64,000 nucleotides of DNA, from NCBI GenBank assembly GCA_033717875.1, contig JADDKJ010000001.1:62001-126000 (forward strand), given 5' to 3'. The position numbers and the translations under genes are program-made. The stretch is from SBBG01 sp033717875. GTDB lineage: Bacteria > Pseudomonadota > Gammaproteobacteria > Ga0077554 > Ga007554. Position 1 is the stretch's first letter. Every line of letters begins with the position of its first letter. The notes beneath the pieces were generated by a model. It worked only from the letters and a program-made list of their open reading frames with translations. It was not told the DNA's origin and searched no databases. Shown here piece after piece: positions 25,423 through 34,112 of this stretch.

Positions 25423-25433
25423 TCTGAAGCCGG

Positions 25434-25466
25434 AACCGCCCGGGACGGGACTCCCAGGCGGGTTTC
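25434..25466 (+). terminator. Probable terminator after fliC
   Basis: AACCGCC pairs with GGCGGGTT around a GC-rich interior, followed by TTCTTCG. The T tract is poor, so it may be an attenuator rather than a full stop. Confidence 0.55.
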
Positions 25467-25492
25467 TTCGTTGAAGATGTGAGGTGGATGTC

Positions 25493-25885
25493 ATGATCCC
25501 GAACATTTCCGCAATAGTCCCAACGCCGTCATCTTTTCCAAGAACGACGGATGCTCCCAGAGTTTCCGCCGTCAGCGCCACCGCAGAAGGCGTGCCGCAA
25601 CAGAACGCAACCGTTTCACAAGCTGGCGCTTCCGCCAATCGTTCTGTGAAAAATGACGCGCGAAACGAGGACATTACCAAAGCGGTCAGTTATCTGAACG
25701 ACTACATTCAGAGTTATCGCCGCGACCTGCAATTCAGCGTCGATGACGACAGTGGCCGGATCGTAGTCAAGGTCATCGACAAGGAAACCAGGGAGGTCAT
25801 CCGGCAAATTCCCTCCGAGGAAGCGCTGCAATTGGCGAAACGCATGGAGCAATCGAACGGTATGCTGCTTCAGGCGCAGGCATGA
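25493..25885 (+). CDS. flaG: FlaG family protein
   Basis: A 130-aa FlaG protein, found between flagellin and cap genes in polar flagellar systems and associated with filament length control. The C-terminal domain is clear: YLNDYIQSYRRDLQFSVDDD, then RIVVKVIDKETREVIRQIPS. The N-terminal 60 residues are low-complexity. ATG 25493 is preferred because GAGGTGG lies 5-6 nt before it; the GTG at 25484 overlaps that site. Confidence 0.92.
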   Translation: MIPNISAIVPTPSSFPRTTDAPRVSAVSATAEGVPQQNATVSQAGASANRSVKNDARNEDITKAVSYLNDYIQSYRRDLQFSVDDDSGRIVVKVIDKETREVIRQIPSEEALQLAKRMEQSNGMLLQAQA

Positions 25886-25933
25886 ATATCAGGGAACGTC
25901 AATCGTATCGGCTCATCAACATAGGCGAAAATC

Positions 25934-27979
25934 ATGGTAGCCATTACCTCGGCAGGCATCGGTTCCGGGCTTGATGTCAATGGATTGATGCCCCAGTTGA
26001 TGGCGGTCGAGCGCCAGCCCTTGCTGGCATTGGACCGTCAGGAAAGCCTCTACAAAGCCAGGCTCAGCGCCTACGGCACCTTCAAAAGCGCATTATCTTC
26101 GTTCCAGGATGCCATGGGTTCTTTGAGCAGCCCATCGAAATTCCAGGTCTTCAGCGCCACGTCTTCGGACGCCAGTGTTTTCACGGCGTCTTCCGCTTCA
26201 GGCGCGGTACCGGGCGGCTATTCGGTCGAGGTAAAGCAATTGGCGCAGGCCCATAAGCTCGCGTCACAGGCGTTTTCCAATGTCACCGATACCGTGGGAA
26301 CCGGCACGTTGACGATCCAGTTTGGCACGTTCAGCGCGGGTGTTTTCACCGCTAACGGCGATAAGGCGGCGCAGACCATCACCATCGACAGTGCTCGCAG
26401 CAGTCTGGCAGGTGTGCGTGATGCCATCAATGCCGCCAATGCGGGCATGACTGCCAGTATTCTAAATGACGGCAGCGGCAACCGGCTGGTGTTCACATCC
26501 AAGGATAGCGGCGTGGCGAACAGCATCAAGATCACGGTGAACGATACCAGCGACGCCAGTAATACCGATAACGCCGGTTTGTCGCGATTGGCGTATGATC
26601 CCGCCGGTACGCCCGGTAACGGCAAAAATGTCACCGAAACAGTCGCCGCTCAAAATGCCCTGCTGAAAGTGGACGGCATAGACAACATCAGCAAATCGAG
26701 TAATACCGTTAGCGATGTCATTCAGGGCGTAACGCTCAATCTTCTAAAGCAAAGTGCCGCGAATACTCCGGCCACGCTCAACGTGGCGCGTGATACATCG
26801 GTCATTCAGTCTTCGATGGAAGGGTTCGTCAAGGCTTATAACGACCTGCGCAAAACGATCAAGGATCTTACCGCTTACGATCCCGCGACCAGGCAGGGCG
26901 CGGTTTTGCAGGGCGATGCGACAATGCTGTCGGTGATGTCGCAAATACGCCGTACCATGTCAGGCACACTCACGGGTGGAGCCTACACCTCGCTGTCGCA
27001 GATTGGCGTGTCTTTCCAGCAGGATGGCTCTTTGGCGCTAGACGCAAGCAAACTGAAAAACGCCATGAATACCAATTTCGACGATATTTCCTCATTGTTC
27101 GCCGCGCAAGGCAAAGCTACCGATAGTCTTGTCAATTACGTTGGCGCGACCGCCACGACAAAGCCTGGCGCTTATGCGGTATCCATTACCCAGGCCGCGG
27201 CGCAAGGTTATCTGAGCGGCGCGGGTACCGCCGCGCTCGCCAATACCGCCGGGACTTTTGCCGCGCCTTTTGTCGTGGATGCCAGCAACGATACATTCAG
27301 CATCAAGATGGACGGAGTACAGTCCGGCGCCATCACATTGGCGCAGGGCAGTTATACGACGGCGGGCGCTTTGACCGCCGAACTCCAGTCGAGAATCAAC
27401 GGTGATTCCGCCCTGAAAGCAGCGGGTATAAGCGCGGCCGTCACGTTTGACGGCGCTTCCAACAGTTTGAAAATCACCTCCAGCCGATATGGTTCCGCCT
27501 CTACGGTCGAAGTCACCGCGGTCGATACCAACACCGGAACGACCTTGGGTTTCAGCGTTGGCACTGGTTCGGCTGGCCTCGACGTGATCGGCACGATCAA
27601 TGGTGTCGCGGCCATCGGTTCGGGACGCTATCTGACAGGTGCCGCTGGTAATGCCGCGGAAGGTCTGAAACTGGAAATCACTGGCGCCACCTTGGGTGGC
27701 CGTGGCACGGTGAATTATTCTCAAGGATATGCTTATCAATTGGAGAAGCTGGCCGATAACTTTCTAGGAAGTTCCGGGCTCCTGTCCAGCCGCACCGAGG
27801 GTATCAACAGCAGTATCAGATCGCTTGATGACCGGCGCGATGTATTGAACCGGCGCCTGGATGAAATTGAAAAGCGTTATCGAGCGCAGTTCACTGCGCT
27901 GGACACCATGCTGGGGCAGTTGCGCAGCACCAGTGAATTTCTGACGCGGCAATTGTCCGCACTGTCGCCGGCGCAATAG
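25934..27979 (+). CDS. fliD: Filament cap protein FliD (HAP2)
   Basis: A 681-aa cap protein that folds flagellin at the filament tip. FliD_N is visible at the start (ITSAGIGSGLDVNGLMPQLM) and FliD_C near the end (LLSSRTEGINSSIRSLDDRR, RLDEIEKRYRAQFTALDTML). It is longer than enteric FliD (about 470 aa); a flagellin-hook-IN-like segment (about 440-560, with DTFSIKMDGVQSG) accounts for the extra length. It sits 48 bp after flaG and before its chaperone partners fliS and fliT. Confidence 0.95.
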   Translation: MVAITSAGIGSGLDVNGLMPQLMAVERQPLLALDRQESLYKARLSAYGTFKSALSSFQDAMGSLSSPSKFQVFSATSSDASVFTASSASGAVPGGYSVEVKQLAQAHKLASQAFSNVTDTVGTGTLTIQFGTFSAGVFTANGDKAAQTITIDSARSSLAGVRDAINAANAGMTASILNDGSGNRLVFTSKDSGVANSIKITVNDTSDASNTDNAGLSRLAYDPAGTPGNGKNVTETVAAQNALLKVDGIDNISKSSNTVSDVIQGVTLNLLKQSAANTPATLNVARDTSVIQSSMEGFVKAYNDLRKTIKDLTAYDPATRQGAVLQGDATMLSVMSQIRRTMSGTLTGGAYTSLSQIGVSFQQDGSLALDASKLKNAMNTNFDDISSLFAAQGKATDSLVNYVGATATTKPGAYAVSITQAAAQGYLSGAGTAALANTAGTFAAPFVVDASNDTFSIKMDGVQSGAITLAQGSYTTAGALTAELQSRINGDSALKAAGISAAVTFDGASNSLKITSSRYGSASTVEVTAVDTNTGTTLGFSVGTGSAGLDVIGTINGVAAIGSGRYLTGAAGNAAEGLKLEITGATLGGRGTVNYSQGYAYQLEKLADNFLGSSGLLSSRTEGINSSIRSLDDRRDVLNRRLDEIEKRYRAQFTALDTMLGQLRSTSEFLTRQLSALSPAQ

Positions 27980-28023
27980 GCAGTTTATTTCAAAGTGGTT
28001 TCAACTCCATAAAGGGGATATGA

Positions 28024-28467
28024 GTGAATTATTCAAAGCCTCATGCTGCATTGCAGCAATACAGCCAAGTGGGAGCGCAAACCGGCGTGGCCTATGCCGG
28101 CCCTCATCGTTTGATCCAGATGCTGCTGGATGGCGCTATCGATAAAATCGCCCTCGCCAAGGGATACATGCTGCGTGGCGATGTCCCGCAGAAGGGCAAT
28201 CACATCAGCTGGGCCATATCCATCATCAACGGCTTGAGGATGAGTCTGGACAAGACAGCGGGTGGCGGGATTGCGCAGCATCTTGACGATCTTTATGACT
28301 ACATGGAACGTCGGCTGTTCGAAGCCAATCTGAAAAACGACCCGGAAATGCTCGGCGAAGTTTCCGCGCTGTTGCACAAGGTCAAGGAAGCATGGGATGC
28401 GATTCCAGACCTGGTGAGTGATTCTGCGCCGGAAAACCGCCCGTCCGCGGCATCGGCAGTCCGGTAG
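28024..28467 (+). CDS. fliS: Flagellin chaperone FliS
   Basis: A 147-aa helical chaperone that holds unfolded flagellin before export. The N-terminal ALQQYSQVGAQTGVAYAGPH and LIQMLLDGAIDKIALAKGYM match the FliS family closely, as does LDDLYDYMERRLFEANLKND. It uses a GTG start with AAGGGG upstream. The C-terminal 15 residues are Pro/Ala/Ser-rich. Confidence 0.95.
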   Translation: MNYSKPHAALQQYSQVGAQTGVAYAGPHRLIQMLLDGAIDKIALAKGYMLRGDVPQKGNHISWAISIINGLRMSLDKTAGGGIAQHLDDLYDYMERRLFEANLKNDPEMLGEVSALLHKVKEAWDAIPDLVSDSAPENRPSAASAVR

Positions 28468-28478
28468 CTATCAGGGCC

Positions 28479-28826
28479 GTGGCCGTGGAAGCGGATTCTT
28501 TGGATGTTGTGCATCCACATGTCGAACAGCTCCAGGCTGTCCTGGAGCTGAGCCATGGCATGCTGCGAATGGCGCTCGCCAAGGATTGGCATACGCTGGC
28601 TTCCCTGGAAGAAAGCCGCCGCCGCAAGCTGGAGGCTTTTTTCGCCGTGCCTGTTCCCGCCCATCTCGCCAAATGGGTTGGCGCCGGCGTCGCCGAAATA
28701 CTGGAAATGGACAAGCAGATTATCGCCGCGTGCGAAGCAGGAAGGCGGGAAGCTGCCGATGCCATGCGCCAGCTTCATCAGGCGCATCATGCCGTGCATG
28801 TTTATGAAAGCGGTGTGGAGACCTGA
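28479..28826 (+). CDS. fliT: FliT-like flagellar chaperone
   Basis: A 115-aa mostly helical protein starting 11 bp after fliS. Position and size match FliT, the chaperone of FliD, and the heptad pattern (LELSHGMLRMALAKDWHTLA, LEESRRRKLEAFFAVP) fits. Sequence conservation of FliT is low, so the name rests largely on context. The GTG start has only a weak ribosome site (CAGGG); translation may depend on fliS. Confidence 0.7.
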   Translation: MAVEADSLDVVHPHVEQLQAVLELSHGMLRMALAKDWHTLASLEESRRRKLEAFFAVPVPAHLAKWVGAGVAEILEMDKQIIAACEAGRREAADAMRQLHQAHHAVHVYESGVET

Positions 28827-28924
28827 CGTCGGTTGTCACCGGGCCGTTTATCGTTTATGTTTTGCAAGAGGTTAGCCCTCGCTCCGGTTGACTTCAGCTT
28901 TATTACAGGACGATTTTACCGCCC

Positions 28925-29497
28925 ATGACCACCGGTTTGATCTATGAAGACGTAATCCCCTTGCGCTGGAGCGTTGTCACGGTCGCCCTGACCGAAGCGC
29001 AGCAGGCGCGGCTGCATGAGGCCAACGAGGAAGCATTGCGCATTATCGCGGCTCTCGACGAGCATCCCGCGGAAAGTTCCAACGAACACGACGCCGTTGC
29101 ACAAGAGCTGCAACGGCTGGATTTCAAGCTCAATCTGGTGCTCGATCTGGTGGGGCAACTGCTATCGCAGCATCTCGTCCTGCCCGCGCCAGTGCCCGTC
29201 AGGCTGGGTCCGAACAGCATTGAATGGGATGCTTCAGACGCGCCGGGCGCCGGCGGTCTTGTGAATGTCGAGCTTTTTCTCAGCCGGAAATATCCGCGCG
29301 CCATCACCTTGCATGGAAGGGTTCGTCAGGTCAACGCCCTGGAGGGCGCTTATCGGGTTGAGATGATGTTCGAAGGCGTGAGCGCTTTGGTGCAGGAATC
29401 ACTGGAGAAGTTCATTTTCAGGCATCATCGCCGGCGCATCGCCCATGCCCGCCGCGCGCCGGGGGCGGAAGTACGGGAGCAGGGGCCGCTGTCCTGA
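28925..29497 (+). CDS. PilZ-like domain protein
   Basis: A 190-aa cytoplasmic protein that resembles the atypical PilZ-type proteins found beside fliT and fleQ in gammaproteobacteria. It opens YEDVIPLRWSVV, has a helical middle (FKLNLVLDLVGQLLSQHLVL) and a beta-rich C-terminal half with VNVELFLSRKYPRAITLHG. The canonical RxxxR and DxSxxG c-di-GMP residues are not evident. The very end is Arg/His-rich (RHHRRRIAHARRAPG). It may be a structural relative that no longer binds the nucleotide. A role in motility control is inferred from position. Confidence 0.6.
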   Translation: MTTGLIYEDVIPLRWSVVTVALTEAQQARLHEANEEALRIIAALDEHPAESSNEHDAVAQELQRLDFKLNLVLDLVGQLLSQHLVLPAPVPVRLGPNSIEWDASDAPGAGGLVNVELFLSRKYPRAITLHGRVRQVNALEGAYRVEMMFEGVSALVQESLEKFIFRHHRRRIAHARRAPGAEVREQGPLS

Positions 29498-29543
29498 AAG
29501 TTGTTTGCATTCACTCTCCGCTTTTTATCCAAGCGACAAAATT

Positions 29544-29572
29544 TTGACTTCTTCCTTCGGCAGTGTTTAACT
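29544..29572 (+). promoter_or_regulatory. Possible sigma-70 promoter of fleQ
   Basis: TTGACT, 17 nt, TTAACT, about 42 bp before the fleQ start. The -35 is good and the -10 weak. A vegetative promoter is expected for this top-level regulator. Confidence 0.4.
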
Positions 29573-29613
29573 TATAAAACTAAGCAAGTTATACCTGTTG
29601 TGGGGGTGTTCAA

Positions 29614-31056
29614 ATGTCAGCATCCGGTGTGCTGGTTATCGATGCCGATGAGCAAAAGCGTCTGAGTCTTAAAGCTGTCCTTGATTTTATCGATCATGGG
29701 CCGGTGTACCTGGAAAGCGCTGAAACATGGAATAAGGCACTGCCTGCCGCCGATTCCATTCTGACCGTGCTGCTCGGTGATTGTGGTTCGGACGATGCGC
29801 TGTTGAGCGTGATCCGTGCTATCAAAGCATGGGATGCCAGCCTTCCCGTCCTGTTGTTGAATGAGGGGCGCGAAGAAGCGACTTATCCCGATGAAGTGCG
29901 TGCCGGTGTGTTGGGCTATCTCGATATGCCGCTGAAATACCGTCAACTCACGGCTTTCCTCCAACAGGCGCAGACAATGCGCGAAGGGCCGCGGCAGAAG
30001 CCGTCGGAGCGTTCCCCGGAGCTGTTCCGCAGCATGGTAGGCAACAGCCCGGCCATCCGTCAGGTGCGCAAGATGATCGAGCAGGTGGCCAATTCCGAGG
30101 CCACGGTGCTGATTCTGGGGGAGTCGGGCACCGGCAAGGAAGTGGTGGCCCGCAATCTGCATTATCACTCGTCGCGCCGCACCAAACCCTTTGTGCCCAT
30201 CAATTGCGGGGCGATCCCCGCCGATTTGCTGGAAAGCGAACTGTTCGGTCACGAGAAGGGGGCTTTTACCGGCGCCATCAGCGCCCGGCAAGGGCGTTTT
30301 GAACTGGCCGAAGGGGGTACACTGTTCCTCGACGAGATCGGCGACATGAGCCTGCACATGCAGGTCAAGCTGTTGCGCGTGTTGCAGGAGCGCACCTTTG
30401 AGCGTGTCGGCAGCAACAAGACCATCGCTGCCAATGTGCGGATTGTCGCGGCCACGCACCGTAATCTGGAAGATGCGATCAGGGAAAGCAAGTTTCGCGA
30501 AGATCTGTACTACCGCCTGAATGTGTTTCCCATCGAAATGCCTCCGCTGCGCGACCGGATAGAAGATATCCCACTGCTCGTGAATGAACTGATTACGCGC
30601 CTGGAACACGAAGGCCGTGGTTCGGTGCGGCTGACGCCGGCGTCGGTGATGGCCTTGTGCCAGTATCGCTGGCCGGGCAATGTGCGCGAGCTGGCCAACT
30701 TTATCGAGCGCCTGGTGATCATGCATCCGTTTGGTGTGGTCGATGTGCATGATTTGCCCGAGAAGTTCCGCGCGGCGGCGGGGGTGATAGTGGCGGCGCC
30801 CATCTTGCCGCCCGATACTGTGACACCGGAAGAGGTGTTCCCGCGCATGGGTGGTTTCGAGACGCCGCGTCTGCCGCGCGAAGGGCTGGATCTGAAGGAG
30901 CATCTGCATAACCTGGAGTATGACTTGATCCGCCAGGCGCTCGACGAGGCGGGCGGCGTGGTGGCCCATGCCGCCGAGCGGCTGAGACTGCGCCGCACGA
31001 CACTGGTCGAGAAGTTGCGCAAATACGGCCTGCATCGCGGCGATGACGTGACGTGA
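29614..31056 (+). CDS. fleQ: Flagellar master regulator FleQ (sigma-54 activator)
   Basis: A 480-aa enhancer-binding protein. The N-terminal FleQ domain (about 5-125) is receiver-like but lacks a normal phosphorylation site (it has LLGDCGSDD). The AAA+ domain (about 140-380) has Walker A GESGTGKE, the sigma-54 contact loop GAFTGA, and LFLDEIGDM. The C-terminal Fis-type helix-turn-helix reads VAHAAERLRLRRTTLVEKLR. In Pseudomonas and Vibrio it turns on fleSR, flhA and basal-body genes and is antagonised by FleN and c-di-GMP. It is immediately followed by fleSR, which carries a sigma-54 site. Confidence 0.93.
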   Translation: MSASGVLVIDADEQKRLSLKAVLDFIDHGPVYLESAETWNKALPAADSILTVLLGDCGSDDALLSVIRAIKAWDASLPVLLLNEGREEATYPDEVRAGVLGYLDMPLKYRQLTAFLQQAQTMREGPRQKPSERSPELFRSMVGNSPAIRQVRKMIEQVANSEATVLILGESGTGKEVVARNLHYHSSRRTKPFVPINCGAIPADLLESELFGHEKGAFTGAISARQGRFELAEGGTLFLDEIGDMSLHMQVKLLRVLQERTFERVGSNKTIAANVRIVAATHRNLEDAIRESKFREDLYYRLNVFPIEMPPLRDRIEDIPLLVNELITRLEHEGRGSVRLTPASVMALCQYRWPGNVRELANFIERLVIMHPFGVVDVHDLPEKFRAAAGVIVAAPILPPDTVTPEEVFPRMGGFETPRLPREGLDLKEHLHNLEYDLIRQALDEAGGVVAHAAERLRLRRTTLVEKLRKYGLHRGDDVT

Positions 31057-31117
31057 TTTTGACAATAGCACCTTGTCGATGGCCTTAATATTCTGATTAT
31101 CAGCCAGTTATTCCAAT

Positions 31118-31133
31118 AGGCCCAATTCTTGCT
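31118..31133 (+). promoter_or_regulatory. Sigma-54 promoter of fleSR
   Basis: AGGCCCAATTCTTGCT has the GG-N10-GC spacing and a perfect TTGCT -12 box. It lies 42 bp before fleS. FleQ is the expected activator. Confidence 0.7.
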
Positions 31134-31174
31134 CCAGCCCTGATATCCAAGCAAAGGCGGGAGCAAAATTCGGC

Positions 31175-32380
31175 ATGTCACAGCCTAGCGTGCAGCGCAC
31201 CCCGGAGTTTTCCCGGGATCTTCCCCAGCATCTTTCGGCTGCATTCGACGTTTTCAATCAAATCTCGCAGCAGCTCGCTGTTTCCTATCAGGATCTGGAG
31301 AACCGCGTCGCCCGGCTTGGCGCGGAGCTTGCCGCCGCGCGCAGCGAGCAGATCAATACCGCCGCCGAGAAGGAGCGTCTGGCGAATCGTCTTCAGACGT
31401 TGCTGGATGCGTTGCCGGGAGGTGTGGTGGTGCTCGATGGCGCGGGATACGTGCAACTTTGCAACCCCGCCGCGCTCGATCTGCTGGGCACACCCTTGCA
31501 GGGCATGCTCTGGCGCGATGTCATCGCGCGGGCGTTCGCGCCACGTTCTGACGATGGCCATGAGGTTTCGTTGCGCGATGGCCGGCGGGTCGGCATCTCC
31601 ACCAGCTCACTCGCCGAAGAGCCCGGCCAGATCCTGCTGGTGACCGATCTTAGCGAAACGCGCGCGCTTCAGGAAAAACTCAGCCGCCACCAGCGCCTGT
31701 CGGCGATGGGGGAGATGGCGGCCTCTCTCGCCCACCAGATCCGCACGCCGCTGTCATCCGCCGTGCTGTATGCCTCCCATTTGTCGCGCACCGGCCTGAA
31801 GGCGGACGACCAATCGCGCTTTGCGGAAAAGATTCTTTTCAGCTTGCGGCACATCGAGAAGATGGTCAATGACATGCTGATGTTCGTGCGCGGTGGCGGG
31901 GTGGGCGATGAGGATATCGCGGTGACGGATTTGCTCGACGCATTTCAGCGCGCGCTGGAGCCGCAGTTGCAGGCTTGCGCCGGCCGCATGGAAGTGATTG
32001 CCGATGTCGCTGGTTTGATGCTGCGCGGCAATCGCGATGCCTTGCTTGGCGCATTGCTCAATCTTGCCACCAACGCCATCCAGGCGTGCGGCATGTCCGC
32101 GGTGCTGCGATTGCTGGCCGTGGATGATGGCGAGGGCGCGTTATATCTGCAACTGAGCGACAACGGCCCCGGCATTCCCGCCGAAATCAAGGAGCGTATT
32201 TTCGAACCGTTTTTCACCACCCGCCCGGCGGGAACGGGGCTGGGTCTGGCGGTGGTTCAGGCTGTGGTGCAAGGACATCGCGGTGCGGTCTGGGTGGATT
32301 CACCGCCCGGCGATGGCTGCACGTTTACGTTGCGCCTGCCGGTCGCCGCCGCATCACAACAAACAGAGGTTGTTCCATGA
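31175..32380 (+). CDS. fleS: Sensor histidine kinase FleS
   Basis: A 401-aa soluble kinase without membrane segments. Order: a helical N-terminus (about 15-75), a PAS domain (about 75-165; LLDALPGGVVVLDGAGYVQL), HisKA with the phosphorylated His about residue 187 (AASLAHQIRTPLSS), and an HATPase_c domain (NLATNAIQACG, LSDNGPGIP, GTGLGLAVV). It phosphorylates FleR to drive mid-class flagellar genes. It overlaps fleR by ATGA. Confidence 0.92.
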   Translation: MSQPSVQRTPEFSRDLPQHLSAAFDVFNQISQQLAVSYQDLENRVARLGAELAAARSEQINTAAEKERLANRLQTLLDALPGGVVVLDGAGYVQLCNPAALDLLGTPLQGMLWRDVIARAFAPRSDDGHEVSLRDGRRVGISTSSLAEEPGQILLVTDLSETRALQEKLSRHQRLSAMGEMAASLAHQIRTPLSSAVLYASHLSRTGLKADDQSRFAEKILFSLRHIEKMVNDMLMFVRGGGVGDEDIAVTDLLDAFQRALEPQLQACAGRMEVIADVAGLMLRGNRDALLGALLNLATNAIQACGMSAVLRLLAVDDGEGALYLQLSDNGPGIPAEIKERIFEPFFTTRPAGTGLGLAVVQAVVQGHRGAVWVDSPPGDGCTFTLRLPVAAASQQTEVVP

Positions 32381-33723
32381 GCAGGGCTACGGTATTGGTC
32401 GTCGAGGATGACGCGGCGCTGCGCGAAGCGCTGTGCGACACGCTGGAGCTGGCAGGCTATCGCGCCATTGCGGCGGCGGACGGGCAGGCGGCCCTGGATA
32501 CTTTGGATGGTGAACAGCCGGGCATGGTGATCAGCGATGTGCAGATGCAGCCCATCGATGGGCATGCCTTGCTCAAAAAGATCAAGGCGCGCTGGCCGGA
32601 CATGCCCGTGGTGCTGATGACCGCGCATGGCTCCATTCCCAAGGCGGTGGAAGCGATGCACGATGGCGCGGTGGATTACATGGTCAAGCCCTTCGAGCCC
32701 GAAGTTTTGATCACGCTGGTGAGCCGTTATATCAGGCCGGCGGTGGAGGATGCCTTCGATGACGACCTGGTGGCGGTCGATCCGCGCACGCGCGAGCTGG
32801 CCGAGTTGGCGCGGCGCGTGGCGGCGAGCGACGCCACGGTGTTGATCAGCGGCGAGAGCGGCACCGGCAAGGAAGTGTTTGCCCGTTACATCCACAGGCG
32901 TTCGCAACGCGCTGTTGGTCCGTTCGTGGCGATCAACTGCGCCGCGATCCCGGAAAACATGCTGGAAGCGGTGTTGTTCGGTTATGAGAAAGGTGCGTTT
33001 ACCGGCGCCTATCACGCCTCGCCGGGCAAGTTCGAACAGGCCCAGGGCGGCACCTTGCTGCTCGACGAGATTTCCGAAATGAGCCTGGCCTTGCAGGCCA
33101 AACTTTTGCGCGTCTTGCAGGAGCGTGAGGTCGAGCGTCTCGGCGGGCACAAGCTGATCAAGCTTGATGTGCGCGTGCTGGCGACATCCAATCGCAACCT
33201 GCGCGCGGAAGTGGCCGCCGGCCGTTTCCGGGAGGATCTGTTTTATCGCTTGAATGTGTTTCCGCTGCAATTGCCGTCCTTGCGCGAACGCAGGCAAGAC
33301 ATACTGCCCATCGCGCAGCGGCTGATCCAACGCCATGTCGCCGTGGCTTCCGCCGCGGTGTTGTCTGACGAGGCGGTGCAGCGCCTGCTCAACCATGCCT
33401 GGCCAGGCAACGTGCGTGAGCTGGACAATGTGATGCAGCGCGCCCTGATCCTCAAATCGGGGACGGCCATCACCGCCTCCGACTTGCACTTTGAAAAAGA
33501 ATCCATGCTGCCGCAGACCCTCTCGCCCTCCGCTTATGAGGTCGAAAGCGATGGGGGCTTGTCGGAGGATCTGAGGTCGCGCGAGCAGCAAGTAATCATC
33601 GAGGCCCTGCGCGTGGCCAACGGCAATCGCAAGGATACCGCCGAGCGGCTCGGCGTCAGCGAGCGCACATTGCGATACAAACTGGCGCGCTTGCGTGAGT
33701 CCGGTGTCGCCATTCCAGATTAA
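32377..33723 (+). CDS. fleR: Response regulator FleR (sigma-54 activator)
   Basis: A 448-aa NtrC-type regulator. The receiver (1-120) has the acceptor Asp at residue 54 (MVISDVQMQPIDG), the AAA+ core shows GESGTGKE and GAFTGA, and the C-terminal Fis helix-turn-helix reads RKDTAERLGVSERTLRYKLA. It is phosphorylated by FleS and should switch on sigma-54 promoters such as that before flgB. Its stop codon overlaps a potential fliE start. Confidence 0.95.
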   Translation: MSRATVLVVEDDAALREALCDTLELAGYRAIAAADGQAALDTLDGEQPGMVISDVQMQPIDGHALLKKIKARWPDMPVVLMTAHGSIPKAVEAMHDGAVDYMVKPFEPEVLITLVSRYIRPAVEDAFDDDLVAVDPRTRELAELARRVAASDATVLISGESGTGKEVFARYIHRRSQRAVGPFVAINCAAIPENMLEAVLFGYEKGAFTGAYHASPGKFEQAQGGTLLLDEISEMSLALQAKLLRVLQEREVERLGGHKLIKLDVRVLATSNRNLRAEVAAGRFREDLFYRLNVFPLQLPSLRERRQDILPIAQRLIQRHVAVASAAVLSDEAVQRLLNHAWPGNVRELDNVMQRALILKSGTAITASDLHFEKESMLPQTLSPSAYEVESDGGLSEDLRSREQQVIIEALRVANGNRKDTAERLGVSERTLRYKLARLRESGVAIPD

Positions 33724-33749
33724 TGAATCTGAAACATGAGGGAAACACC

Positions 33750-34076
33750 TTGAACAATACCATCGACCCGAATCAACTGCTGGCGCAACTGCGCATCATG
33801 GCCGCGCAGGCGCAATCCAAATCCACGTCGGCCGAGGCGGCCATGGTGAATGGCGCGGATTTTGCCTCACTGTTCAAAACCGCTATCGACAAGGTGAACG
33901 ACGTGCAGCAACAAGCCAGAAATTTGGCGCAGGCATTCGAGGCGGGCGACCCGAAAGTCGAACTCAATGAAGTGATGGTCGGTTTGCAAAAAGCCAGCTT
34001 GTCGTTTCAGGCCATGACGCAAGTGCGCAACAAGCTGGTGACGGCGTATCAGGAAATCATGAGTATGCCTATTTGA
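33750..34076 (+). CDS. fliE: Hook-basal body protein FliE
   Basis: A 108-aa protein that joins the MS ring to the rod. It reads MNNTIDPNQLLAQLRIMAAQ at the start and LNEVMVGLQKASLSFQAMTQ with VRNKLVTAYQEIMSMPI at the end, all typical. TTG 33750 is preferred: GAGGGAAA lies just before it and the resulting length equals that of known FliE. ATG 33723, which overlaps the fleR stop, would add nine residues (MNLKHEGNT). Confidence 0.92.
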   Translation: MNNTIDPNQLLAQLRIMAAQAQSKSTSAEAAMVNGADFASLFKTAIDKVNDVQQQARNLAQAFEAGDPKVELNEVMVGLQKASLSFQAMTQVRNKLVTAYQEIMSMPI

Positions 34077-34112
34077 AAAGCATCTGGCTTCATGTAACTT
34101 GAAAGTTAAGCA

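Noticed and set aside
29617..31071. 484-codon open frame opposite fleQ
   Set aside because: Shadow of fleQ; no family resemblance, no ribosome site.
32257..33591. 444-codon open frame opposite fleR
   Set aside because: Shadow of fleR with His/Arg/Gln-rich composition.
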